DNA of 64,000 nucleotides from Frigoribacterium sp. PhB160 (GTDB taxonomy: Bacteria > Actinomycetota > Actinomycetes > Actinomycetales > Microbacteriaceae), in the NCBI RefSeq assembly GCF_003751785.1, contig NZ_RKIE01000001.1:1527564-1591563 (forward strand), given 5' to 3'. Positions 34,846 through 42,340 of the stretch are shown piece after piece. The position numbers and the translations under genes are program-made. Position 1 is the first letter of the stretch. Every line of letters begins with the position of its first letter. The notes beneath the pieces are model-generated. The model was given only the letters and a program-made list of their open reading frames with translations, had not been told where the DNA came from and did no database searches.

Positions 34846-35451
34846 GTGAGTGACCAGGAAGCAACCTCAGCAGCACCCCGTCGCGTCGTCGTGGCCGAAG
34901 ATGAGTCCCTCATCCGGCTCGACATCGTCGAGATCCTCCGTGACAACGGCTTCGAGGTCGTGGGCGAGGCCGGTGACGGCGAGACCGCCGTCGCCCTCGC
35001 CACCGAGCTTCGGCCCGACCTGGTGATCATGGACGTCAAGATGCCCAAGCTCGACGGCATCTCCGCGGCCGAGACCCTGAGCAAGAACCACATCGCCCCC
35101 GTCGTCCTCCTAACGGCCTTCAGCCAGAAGGAGCTCGTCGAGCGGGCGAGCGAGGCGGGCGCCCTGGCGTACGTCGTGAAGCCCTTCACCCCCAACGACC
35201 TGCTGCCCGCGATCGAGATCGCCCTCTCGCGCTACACGCAGATCATCACGCTCGAGGCAGAGGTCGCCGACCTCGTCGAGCGCTTCGAGACCCGCAAGCT
35301 GGTCGACCGCGCCAAGGGGCTGCTCAACGAGAAGATGGGGCTCACCGAGCCCGAGGCCTTCCGCTGGATCCAGAAGGCCTCGATGGACCGTCGCCTCACC
35401 ATGCACGACGTCGCCCAGGCGATCATCGAGCAGCTCAGCGTCAAGAAGTAG
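34846..35451 (+). CDS. pdtaR: ANTAR-domain response regulator, PdtaR type
   Basis: 201 residues. An N-terminal receiver domain has acidic pocket residues in VVAEDES (Asp19), phospho-acceptor Asp63 in [12 protein letters not shown], and the conserved Lys in YVVKPF. A C-terminal ANTAR RNA-binding domain spans about residues 140-198 ([25 protein letters not shown]). Such proteins bind two-hexaloop RNA motifs to prevent termination; M. tuberculosis PdtaR (Rv1626) pairs with kinase PdtaS. The kinase is not in this window. Position upstream of polA matches mycobacteria. The GTG start is preceded by a leaderless-type box and no ribosome site. Confidence 0.93.
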   Translation: MSDQEATSAAPRRVVVAEDESLIRLDIVEILRDNGFEVVGEAGDGETAVALATELRPDLVIMDVKMPKLDGISAAETLSKNHIAPVVLLTAFSQKELVERASEAGALAYVVKPFTPNDLLPAIEIALSRYTQIITLEAEVADLVERFETRKLVDRAKGLLNEKMGLTEPEAFRWIQKASMDRRLTMHDVAQAIIEQLSVKK

Positions 35452-35461
35452 CCGACCCGCT

Positions 35462-35501
35462 GCACGAGGGGCCCGTACCGTCCGGTGCGGGCCCCTCGTG
35501 C
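35462..35501. terminator. Terminator between pdtaR (+) and the thioesterase gene (-)
   Basis: GCACGAGGGGCCCG (35462-35475) pairs perfectly with CGGGCCCCTCGTGC (35488-35501). It starts 10 nt after the pdtaR stop and lies between convergent genes, so it may act in both directions. Confidence 0.85.
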
Positions 35502-35555
35502 GTCCGGGTCGCGGGGCAGGGTCGGCACCGTCGTGCGGTCGACGACCCGCGCCTC

Positions 35556-36041
35556 CTACGGCTGACGCGCGTCGGTGAGGTAGTTCGTGATGCGCACGGT
35601 CGACAGCAGCCGCCCCTCGTCATCGGTCATGACGACCTGGTGCGTCGTGAGCGTGCGACCGAGGTGGATCGCCGTGCAGGTGCCGGTGACCCAGCCGGTC
35701 GCCGCCGAGCGGCTGTGGCTGGCGTTCAGCTCGATGCCCATCGCGAGGCGTCCGGCGCCGGCGTGGACGTTGGCCGCCACGGAGCCGAGCGTCTCGGCGA
35801 GCACGACGTGCGCCCCGCCGTGCAGGATGCCCACCGGTTGCGTGTTGCCCTCGACCGGCATGCGGCCGACGGCGCGCTCCGCGCTCATCTCGACGATCTC
35901 GATGCCCATCTTCTCGGCCAGCGCGCCGACGCCGCGACGACCGAAGAGCTCGACCGCCTCGTCGCTCAGCCGCGCGTCGGCCGCGACCGTCCGCTCGGCG
36001 TCGTTCGACGCGGACGAGGAGGCGCGGGTCGTGTCGGTCAT
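35556..36041 (-). CDS. PaaI/YdiI-type hotdog-fold acyl-CoA thioesterase
   Basis: 161 residues. A hotdog-fold thioesterase with the conserved HGGAHVVLAETLGSVAA stretch; the His-Gly-Gly and the Glu in the following helix are the usual catalytic and oxyanion elements. The N-terminal 45 residues are less conserved. It likely hydrolyses an aryl- or acyl-CoA (PaaI or menaquinone-pathway YdiI class), but the substrate cannot be read from sequence. ATG 36041 is chosen from the GGGAG site 5 nt upstream; an in-frame start at 36065 would add 8 residues. It is divergent from polA. Confidence 0.88.
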   Translation of the reverse strand: MTDTTRASSSASNDAERTVAADARLSDEAVELFGRRGVGALAEKMGIEIVEMSAERAVGRMPVEGNTQPVGILHGGAHVVLAETLGSVAANVHAGAGRLAMGIELNASHSRSAATGWVTGTCTAIHLGRTLTTHQVVMTDDEGRLLSTVRITNYLTDARQP

Positions 36042-36093
36042 GCTGCTCCCGGATCGAGGTGGCACCGCCCCGATCGGTGTCGGAGGCGCCCGC

Positions 36094-36099
36094 TAGGCT
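36094..36099 (+). promoter_or_regulatory. Leaderless-type -10 box of polA (TAGGCT)
   Basis: TAGGCT ends 6 nt before GTG 36106. No Shine-Dalgarno sequence is placed correctly before the start, so a leaderless mRNA is predicted. Confidence 0.55.
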
Positions 36100-36105
36100 G
36101 ACGGG

Positions 36106-38778
36106 GTGTCGGACGAATCGAAGCCTACCCTCCTGATCATCGACGGCCACTCGCTGGCCTTCCGGGCGTTCTACGCCCTGCCGGTCGACAGCTTCGTGAA
36201 CCGGGAGGGTCAGCACACCAACGCGATCCACGGCTTCATCTCGATGCTGCTGAGCCTGCTGAAGAACGAGAAGCCGACCCACCTGGCGGTCGCCTTCGAC
36301 ATCTCCCGCTTCTCGTTCCGCACCCGCGAGTACCCCGAGTACAAGGGCACGCGCTCCGAGACGCCGCCCGAGTTCGTCGGGCAGATCCCGCTCCTGCAGG
36401 AGGCTCTGCACGCGATGGGCATCACGACCATCACGAAAGAGGACTTCGAGGCCGACGACATCCTCGCCACGCTCGCCGTTCGGGGGCGGGACGACGGCTA
36501 CCGCGTGCTGGTCGTCTCCGGCGACCGTGACGCGATCCAGATGGTCAACGACGACGTCACCCTGCTCTACCCCTCGGCGCGCGGGGTCAGCGAGCTGACG
36601 CGCTACGACCGCGACAAGGTGTTCGAGCGCTACGGCATCGAGCCGCACCAGTACCCCGAGATCGCGGCACTCGTCGGCGAGACGAGCGACAACCTCATCG
36701 GCATCGACAAGGTGGGCGAGAAGACCGCCGTCAAGTGGATCACGCTCTACGGCAGCCTCGACGAGGTGCTCGCCCACGCCGACGAGATCAAGGGCGTGGT
36801 CGGCGGCAACCTCCGGGACCAGGCAGACCGTGCCGTCCGCAACCGGCGGCTGAACCGGCTGGTCACCGACGTCGAGCTGCCGGTCGCCCCCGGCGACCTC
36901 GAGCGCGGCGGCGTCGACGAGGCCGCCGTCCGCGAGCTCTTCGACAAGCTGCAGTTCCGCACGCTGCTCGAGCGCGTCCTCAAGCTGGCCGACGCCGACG
37001 AGCCCGGTCGGGAGCAGGCCGGCGAGGGCACCGTCGTGGCCGCGCCCGCCGGGCTCCCGGTCGTCCGCACCTTGATCGACGAAGAGCTCGCCTTCTGGCT
37101 CCGCAAGAACGCGAGCGACCCGACCCAGCCGGTCGGCCTCGCGATCGAGCACGGCGCCGACGGGGTCGTCGGCCTCGGCATCTCGTCGCGGACCGAGTCG
37201 GCCTACGTGCCGTGGGCCACGGGTCGCGGCGACTACGTCGCGCTCGAGGCCTGGCTCGACGACGCCACCCCCAAGGTGCTGCACGACGCGAAGCGCGCCT
37301 ACAAGGCCCTCTCGCGGGCAGGCCTCGCCCTCACCGGCATCGTCGGCGACACGCGGGTCGCCGCGTGGCTGCTCCGACCGGGCCGTACCTCCTTCGCCCT
37401 CTCCGACCTCGTGTACGAACAGCTCGGCGAGACGCTGCCGGTGTCCGACCCGAACCAGCTCGTGCCCACGGACGAGCAGGTGAGCGTCGCGACCGAGGCC
37501 TGGTACACGCTCCGCCTGTCCGAGTCGCTCGTCGAGTCGCTCGACGACGGCTCGCGAGCCGTCCTGGCCGACCTCGAGCTCCCTCTGGTCCCCGTGCTGG
37601 GCGACATGGAGCTCACGGGCGTCGCCGCCGACCGGGCGGGGCTCGTCGACCTCTCGGCCCGCCTCGGCGAGACCGCCGGCGGGCTCGCGACGCAGGCCTT
37701 CGCCGAGATCGGCCGCGAGGTCAACCTCGGCTCGCCGAAGCAGCTGCAGGAGGTGCTCTTCGAGCAGCTCGAGATGCCCAAGACCCGGGCGACCAAGACC
37801 GGGTTCTCGACCGACGCCGCCTCCCTCGCCGACCTGCAGGAGAAGCACCCGCACCCGTTCCTCGGCCTCCTCCTGCAGCACCGGGACGCGACCAAGCTCC
37901 GGCAGATCATCGACACGCTCGAGAAGTCGATCGCCGACGACGGCCGCATCCACACGACGTACGACCAGACCGGCACGACGACCGGGCGCATCTCGTCGGT
38001 CGACCCGAACCTCCAGAACATCCCGGTCAAGGCCGCGGTCGGCCGCGAGATCCGTGCGGCGTTCGTGCACGGGCCCGACTACGAGACCCTGCTGACCGCC
38101 GACTACTCGCAGATCGAGATGCGCATCATGGCGCACCTCTCGGGCGACGCCGGTCTCATCGAGGCGTTCAACGCGGGAGAAGACCTGCACCGCTTCGTCG
38201 GGGCGCGCATCTTCGGCGTCGACCCGGCGGACGTCAGCCCGGCCATGCGCACGAAGGTCAAGGCGATGTCGTACGGCCTGGCGTACGGCCTGAGCGCCTT
38301 CGGCCTGTCGAAGCAGCTGCGCATCGAGAGCAGCGAGGCGAAGCAGCTGATGACCGACTACTTCGCCCGGTTCGGCGCGGTGCGCGAGTACCTCCGCAAC
38401 GTCGTCGAGAAGGCCAGGGAGGACGGCTACACCGAGACGATCTTCGGTCGCCGTCGCCCGTTCGCCGACCTCAAGTCGCCGAACCGGGTCCTCCGCGAGA
38501 ACGCGGAGCGCGCCGCGCTGAACGCCCCGATCCAGGGGTCGGCCGCCGACATCATGAAGCGCGCCATGCTCGGCGTCCGCTCCGAGCTCGACGACCGCGA
38601 GATGGGGTCCCGCGTGCTGCTGCAGGTGCACGACGAGCTCATCGTGGAGGTCGCCCCGGGCGAGGTCGACGACGTCCGCGACATCGTCCGGCGCCGCATG
38701 ATGGGGGCCGCCGACCTCCGGGTGCCGCTCGACGTGAGCGTCGGGCTGGGCGAGAGCTGGGACGCCGCCGCCCACTGA
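36106..38778 (+). CDS. polA: DNA polymerase I
   Basis: 890 residues. The N-terminal 5'-3' nuclease domain (about 1-290) opens with LLIIDGHSLAFRAFYALP. The middle domain (about 310-500) has the 3'-5' exonuclease fold, but the catalytic DxE pair is replaced (LAIEHG), so proofreading is probably absent, as in mycobacterial PolA. The polymerase domain has motif A LLTADYSQIEMRIMAH, motif B region VKAMSYGLAYGLSAFGLSKQ and motif C VLLQVHDELIVEV. It acts in Okazaki-fragment maturation and excision-repair gap filling. The GTG start follows a leaderless-type promoter box. Confidence 0.97.
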   Translation: MSDESKPTLLIIDGHSLAFRAFYALPVDSFVNREGQHTNAIHGFISMLLSLLKNEKPTHLAVAFDISRFSFRTREYPEYKGTRSETPPEFVGQIPLLQEALHAMGITTITKEDFEADDILATLAVRGRDDGYRVLVVSGDRDAIQMVNDDVTLLYPSARGVSELTRYDRDKVFERYGIEPHQYPEIAALVGETSDNLIGIDKVGEKTAVKWITLYGSLDEVLAHADEIKGVVGGNLRDQADRAVRNRRLNRLVTDVELPVAPGDLERGGVDEAAVRELFDKLQFRTLLERVLKLADADEPGREQAGEGTVVAAPAGLPVVRTLIDEELAFWLRKNASDPTQPVGLAIEHGADGVVGLGISSRTESAYVPWATGRGDYVALEAWLDDATPKVLHDAKRAYKALSRAGLALTGIVGDTRVAAWLLRPGRTSFALSDLVYEQLGETLPVSDPNQLVPTDEQVSVATEAWYTLRLSESLVESLDDGSRAVLADLELPLVPVLGDMELTGVAADRAGLVDLSARLGETAGGLATQAFAEIGREVNLGSPKQLQEVLFEQLEMPKTRATKTGFSTDAASLADLQEKHPHPFLGLLLQHRDATKLRQIIDTLEKSIADDGRIHTTYDQTGTTTGRISSVDPNLQNIPVKAAVGREIRAAFVHGPDYETLLTADYSQIEMRIMAHLSGDAGLIEAFNAGEDLHRFVGARIFGVDPADVSPAMRTKVKAMSYGLAYGLSAFGLSKQLRIESSEAKQLMTDYFARFGAVREYLRNVVEKAREDGYTETIFGRRRPFADLKSPNRVLRENAERAALNAPIQGSAADIMKRAMLGVRSELDDREMGSRVLLQVHDELIVEVAPGEVDDVRDIVRRRMMGAADLRVPLDVSVGLGESWDAAAH

Positions 38779-38812
38779 CCGGCCCGCCCGTCGGGTGTCG
38801 CATCCCCTCGCT

Positions 38813-38905
38813 GTCCGTTCGCCCCCAGAACGCCCCCCGCCCCCCGAAACGGGCACGAACGGGCACGACACGGCGTCAGAACTTGACCTCTGGGGGCAAA
38901 CGGAC
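38813..38905 (+). promoter_or_regulatory. Paired 17-bp inverted repeat operator and promoter of the DeoR-PTS cassette
   Basis: GTCCGTTCGCCCCCAGA (38813-38829) is the inverse complement of TCTGGGGGCAAACGGAC (38889-38905) at 16 of 17 positions. A promoter reads TTGACC (38883-38888), 17 bp, TTTGAT (38906-38911). The right arm is exactly that 17-bp spacer. The arm centres are 76 bp apart, about seven helical turns. Between them lies a perfect tandem repeat of AACGGGCACG (38848-38857 and 38858-38867). The layout looks like a repressor operator with looping; the DeoR protein encoded next is the obvious candidate (inference). Confidence 0.6.
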
Positions 38906-38985
38906 TTTGATGAGCGCGGAACTTCCGAGTTCCCCGTGAATCCCGGCCTCCTCGGCCAGCTCGTCCGACAACGGAGTCCCCGCCC

Positions 38986-39747
38986 ATGTACGCACCGGAG
39001 CGCCACCAGCAGATCCTGGACTCTGCGCGCACCCGGGGCCGGGTCGAGGTGGCAGGACTCGCCCGCGAGCTCTCCGTCACCCCCGAGACCGTGCGCCGCG
39101 ACCTCACCGCCCTCGAACGCCGCGGGGTCCTCCGCCGCGTGCACGGCGGCGCGATCGCGGTCGAGCGCCTCGGCGTCGAGCCCCCGGTCTCCGACCGTCA
39201 GGCGACCGCGACGGAGGAGAAGGAGCGCATCGCCCGCGCCGCGCTCGACGAGCTCCCCGACGGCGGCTCCGTCATCATCGACGCCGGGACCACGACGGTC
39301 CTCCTCGCCGGCATGCTCCCCGCCGACCGCGAGCTTACGGTCGTCACCCACTCCCTCCCCGTCGCCAACGTCCTCATCACCCGCCCGAACATCACGCTCC
39401 ACCTGCTCGGCGGCATCGTGCGACCGCGCACCCTCGCCGCGGTGGGGGAGTGGACCCGCACCCAGATCGGCGAGGTCTTCGCCGACGTCGCCTTCATGGG
39501 CACGAACGGCATCTCCGCCGAGCGCGGCCTCACCACCCCGGACATCGCGGAGGCGCGGGTCAAGAAGGCCCTGATGGCCGCCTCCCGACGCACCGTCGTC
39601 CTCGTCGACCACACCAAGTTCGGTCGCGAGGACTTCGCCCGCGTGGCCCCGCTCTCGGAGATCGACACCGTCATCACCGACACCGGCGTCGACGCCGACC
39701 TCGCCGACGACGTCGAACGCTCCGGCCCCCGCGTGGTGATCGTGTGA
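38986..39747 (+). CDS. DeoR/GlpR-family transcriptional regulator of the PTS cassette
   Basis: 253 residues. The N-terminal winged helix-turn-helix is typical of the family (RHQQILDSARTRGRVEVAGL, then SVTPETVRRDLTALERRGVL). The C-terminal DeoR sensor domain (about residues 75-235) has the sugar-phosphate site IIDAGTTTVLLAGMLP and FMGTNGISAERGLTTPD. Members usually repress sugar operons and are released by a phosphorylated sugar. The next four genes are a mannitol-type PTS, so the ligand may be a hexitol or fructose phosphate. ATG start with CGGAG about 8 nt upstream. The promoter carries the paired inverted repeat described above. Confidence 0.92.
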   Translation: MYAPERHQQILDSARTRGRVEVAGLARELSVTPETVRRDLTALERRGVLRRVHGGAIAVERLGVEPPVSDRQATATEEKERIARAALDELPDGGSVIIDAGTTTVLLAGMLPADRELTVVTHSLPVANVLITRPNITLHLLGGIVRPRTLAAVGEWTRTQIGEVFADVAFMGTNGISAERGLTTPDIAEARVKKALMAASRRTVVLVDHTKFGREDFARVAPLSEIDTVITDTGVDADLADDVERSGPRVVIV

Positions 39748-39897
39748 GGCACCCCGCCCGGGCGACCTCCCCGCACACGCCGCGTCGCGCCTCCCCGACA
39801 TCTCCTCCCTGCACCACCGACAGCACCCGCAGCACCCCCCTCCCCACAGCACCACCCGATCCGTCTCGTCCCTGAGACCGAAGGAGCGACACCCCTC

Positions 39898-41067
39898 ATG
39901 TCCGAATTCACCCCCACGGTCACCGGCACCGGTGTCCGAGCGCGCGTCCAGCGCTTCGGCGGCTTCCTCGCCGGCATGGTCATGCCGAACATCGGCGCGT
40001 TCATCGCCTGGGGCCTCATCACGGCCCTGTTCATCCCCACGGGCTGGACGCCGAACGCGACCATCGCCACGATCGTCGACCCGATGATCAAGTACCTGCT
40101 GCCCGTCCTCATCGCCTACACGGGCGGTCGGATGATCCACGGCCAGCGCGGTGCCGTCATCGGCGCCATCGCGGTGATGGGCGTCATCGTCGCCACCGAC
40201 AAGCCGCAGTTCCTCGGCGCCATGATCGTCGGCCCCATCGCCGCCCTCCTGCTGCAGCAGTTCGACAAGCTCATCGACGGACGCATCAAGTCCGGCTTCG
40301 AGATGCTCGTGAACAACTTCTCGCTCGGCATCTTCGGCGGCCTGTTCGCCGTCGGGTCCTTCTTCGGCATCGCGCCGATCACGACCGCCGTCACCAACGG
40401 CCTGGGCGGAGCGGTCGACTTCCTCGTCGAGCGCGGCCTCCTGCCGCTCGCCTCGATCATCATCGAGCCCGCGAAGATCCTGTTCCTCAACAATGCGATC
40501 AACCAGGGCATCCTCACCCCGCTCGGCGCGGCCGACGTCCAGGACAGCGGCAAGTCCATCCTCTTCATGCTCGAGTCGAACCCCGGCCCCGGGCTCGGCA
40601 TCCTGCTCGCGTTCCTGTTCTTCGGCCCGCGAGCCATCCGCCCGTCGGCCCCGGCCGCGATCATCGTCCAGTTCTTCGGCGGCATCCACGAGATCTACTT
40701 CCCGTACGTGCTGATGAAGCCCATCCTGCTCATCGCCGCCGTCCTCGGCGGCGCCACGGGCATCGGCTGGTTCTCGCTCACGGGCGTCGGCCTCGTCGCC
40801 AGCCCCTCGCCCGGCAGCATCTTCGCGTACTTCGCCGTCTCGGCCCGAGGGGACTTCCCGCTGATCCTGGTGGGTATCCTGCTCTCGGCAGCGGTCTCTT
40901 TCGTCGTCTCGTCCATCCTCATGGGCTTCGGCCGCAAGGAGAACCGCGAGGCCGCGGCCGAGGACGCCGCCGCGCAGCAGCAGCAGCTCGCCGACGCGCA
41001 GGCCGCCACGGCCGCCGCGAAGGCCACGAGCAAGGGCACCGCGGGCACGTCCAGCCCCAACAAGTAG
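39898..41067 (+). CDS. mtlA: PTS mannitol-type transporter subunit EIIC
   Basis: 389 residues, an integral membrane permease of the mannitol/fructose PTS superfamily. The GIHE-type substrate motif (FFGGIHEIYFPYVLM), the opening GGFLAGMVMPNIGAFIAWG and the NNAINQGILTPLG stretch match MtlA EIIC. In many bacteria EIIC is fused to EIIB. Here the protein stops after a 45-residue hydrophilic Ala/Gln/Thr-rich tail resembling a former linker, and EIIB is a separate gene 65 nt downstream. ATG start with GAAGGAG 13 nt upstream. Mannitol is the most likely substrate, not proven. No mannitol 1-phosphate dehydrogenase gene is in the window. Confidence 0.9.
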   Translation: MSEFTPTVTGTGVRARVQRFGGFLAGMVMPNIGAFIAWGLITALFIPTGWTPNATIATIVDPMIKYLLPVLIAYTGGRMIHGQRGAVIGAIAVMGVIVATDKPQFLGAMIVGPIAALLLQQFDKLIDGRIKSGFEMLVNNFSLGIFGGLFAVGSFFGIAPITTAVTNGLGGAVDFLVERGLLPLASIIIEPAKILFLNNAINQGILTPLGAADVQDSGKSILFMLESNPGPGLGILLAFLFFGPRAIRPSAPAAIIVQFFGGIHEIYFPYVLMKPILLIAAVLGGATGIGWFSLTGVGLVASPSPGSIFAYFAVSARGDFPLILVGILLSAAVSFVVSSILMGFGRKENREAAAEDAAAQQQQLADAQAATAAAKATSKGTAGTSSPNK

Positions 41068-41076
41068 AACTGACGT

Positions 41077-41103
41077 GGGGGCCGGTCGTCCCGGCCGGCC
41101 CCC
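41077..41103 (+). other. Intercistronic hairpin between EIIC and EIIB genes
   Basis: GGGGGCCGG (41077-41085) pairs with CCGGCCCCC (41095-41103). It lies 9 nt after the EIIC stop and before the EIIB ribosome site (AAGGAG). Such hairpins often tune relative expression or mRNA stability. It could also partly terminate transcription. Confidence 0.5.
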
Positions 41104-41132
41104 GCACACCCCGAAGAAACAAGGAGACTGAC

Positions 41133-41441
41133 ATGGCAACCCTCGACGGTTCCTCCATCAAGAAGCTCATCGTCGCGTGCGACGCCGGCATGGGCAGCAG
41201 CGTCATGCTCGCCTCGACGCTGAAGAAGCAGCTGAAGAAGAGCGGCGTGACCGTCGAGCACTCGCCGGTCGCCAGCATCCCCGCCGACGCCGACGTGGTC
41301 GTGACGCAGAACAACCTCGCCGAGCGCGCCCGCGGCGTCGTCCCCAACGTGCCCGTGGTGCCGTTCCAGCTGTTCATGGGCGACCCCAACGTCGCCAAGG
41401 TCGTCAAGGCCATCCAGGACGGCTCGACGGTCGAGGTCTGA
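41133..41441 (+). CDS. PTS mannitol-type EIIB protein
   Basis: 102 residues. The phospho-acceptor Cys16 lies in LIVACDAGMGSSVM, the P-loop of the mannitol EIIB class. The protein passes phosphate from EIIA to the sugar in EIIC. It is a separate polypeptide, not the usual EIICB fusion. The ATG has ACAAGGAGACTGAC upstream, a strong ribosome site, which may give more EIIB than the membrane subunit. The stop is 2 nt before the EIIA start. Confidence 0.93.
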   Translation: MATLDGSSIKKLIVACDAGMGSSVMLASTLKKQLKKSGVTVEHSPVASIPADADVVVTQNNLAERARGVVPNVPVVPFQLFMGDPNVAKVVKAIQDGSTVEV

Positions 41442-41443
41442 GC

Positions 41444-41908
41444 GTGAGCGACCCGCAGGCCCCCGCCCTGACCGAGCTCCTCGCCGAGTCGTCCATCCGC
41501 CTGACGGAGACCGCGGCCAGCCGTGACGACGCCATCCGGGCGACCGGACGCGCGCTCGTCGAGGCCGGGGCCGTCGACGAGTCGTACGTCGACGCCATGT
41601 TCGAACGTGAGGCGTCCGTCTCGACCTACGTCGGCGAGGGCGTGGCCATCCCGCACGGCACCCTGGCCGGCAAGGACGCGGTCAAGGCGGACGCCCTCGT
41701 CGTGCTCCGTTTCCCGACGCCCGTCGACTGGGACGGCAACGAGGTCTCCGTCGCCGTCGGCATCGCGGCGAAGGGCAACGGCCACATCGCCATCCTCAGC
41801 CAGCTGGCGAGCATCCTCATGGACCCCGACGCGGCCGCCGCCCTCCGCGGAGCGACCACGAGCGCCGAGGTCTACGAGCTCCTCGCCGCGACCGACGACG
41901 ACGACTGA
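41444..41908 (+). CDS. mtlF: PTS mannitol/fructose-type EIIA protein
   Basis: 154 residues, PTS EIIA type 2 domain. The phosphorylated His71 lies in GEGVAIPHGTLAG, followed by VVLRFPTPVDWDGNEVSVAVGIAAKG, both family hallmarks. It takes phosphate from HPr and gives it to EIIB. The GTG start has GAGG about 7 nt upstream. The C-terminus ends in an acidic DDDD. A small hairpin GGCGGCG (41921-41927) / CGCCGCC (41932-41938) stands between this gene and HPr. Confidence 0.92.
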   Translation: MSDPQAPALTELLAESSIRLTETAASRDDAIRATGRALVEAGAVDESYVDAMFEREASVSTYVGEGVAIPHGTLAGKDAVKADALVVLRFPTPVDWDGNEVSVAVGIAAKGNGHIAILSQLASILMDPDAAAALRGATTSAEVYELLAATDDDD

Positions 41909-41993
41909 CGACGTCGGTCCGGGCGGCGGTCACGCCGCCGACCACCCCGGTGCACGCCGCACCCGACCACACCGGCACGACATAGGAGAAGAA

Positions 41994-42263
41994 ATGCCCG
42001 AACGCACCGTCACGATCGCCTCGAGCGTCGGACTGCACGCCCGCCCCGCCTCGCTCTTCAGCCAGGCCGCGGGCAAGACCGGCGCCAAGGTCACCCTGAC
42101 CTCGGCCGCCGGCAAGAGCGTCAACGCCGCCAGCATCCTGGGCGTCCTCTCGCTCGGCATCGGGCACGGCGAGGAGGTCGTCGTCGCGACCGAGGGCGAC
42201 AACGCCGAAGCCGCCCTCGACGAGCTCGCCGCCCTGCTCGAGACGGACCTCGACAAGGAGTAG
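41994..42263 (+). CDS. ptsH: Phosphocarrier protein HPr
   Basis: 89 residues. The phosphorylated His15 lies in SSVGLHARPASLFSQAA, the canonical HPr active site, and AGKSVNAASILGVLSLG is the conserved second-helix region. It relays phosphate from enzyme I to EIIA. Enzyme I (ptsI) is not in this window, so the general PTS gene pair is split. ATG start with AGGAG 5 nt upstream. Being inside the cassette, HPr synthesis is probably tied to the DeoR-controlled promoter, though the 85-nt gap could hold another promoter. Confidence 0.95.
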   Translation: MPERTVTIASSVGLHARPASLFSQAAGKTGAKVTLTSAAGKSVNAASILGVLSLGIGHGEEVVVATEGDNAEAALDELAALLETDLDKE

Positions 42264-42279
42264 CTCCCGCCTCCCCGAC

Positions 42280-42311
42280 GAGGGCGTCGCCGCATCTGCG
42301 GCGGCGCCCTC
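42280..42311 (+). terminator. Terminator at the end of the PTS cassette
   Basis: GAGGGCGTCGCCGC (42280-42293) pairs with GCGGCGGCGCCCTC (42298-42311), 14 bp with one G-T wobble, loop ATCT. It begins 17 nt after the HPr stop. Confidence 0.8.
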
Positions 42312-42328
42312 CGTCGTCCGCCCGTGGC

Positions 42329-42334
42329 TAGGCT
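42329..42334 (+). promoter_or_regulatory. Leaderless-type -10 box (TAGGCT) of the DUF885 gene
   Basis: TAGGCT ends 6 nt before ATG 42341, just past the terminator. The gene therefore appears to be its own transcription unit with a leaderless mRNA. Confidence 0.55.
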
Positions 42335-42340
42335 CGGGGC

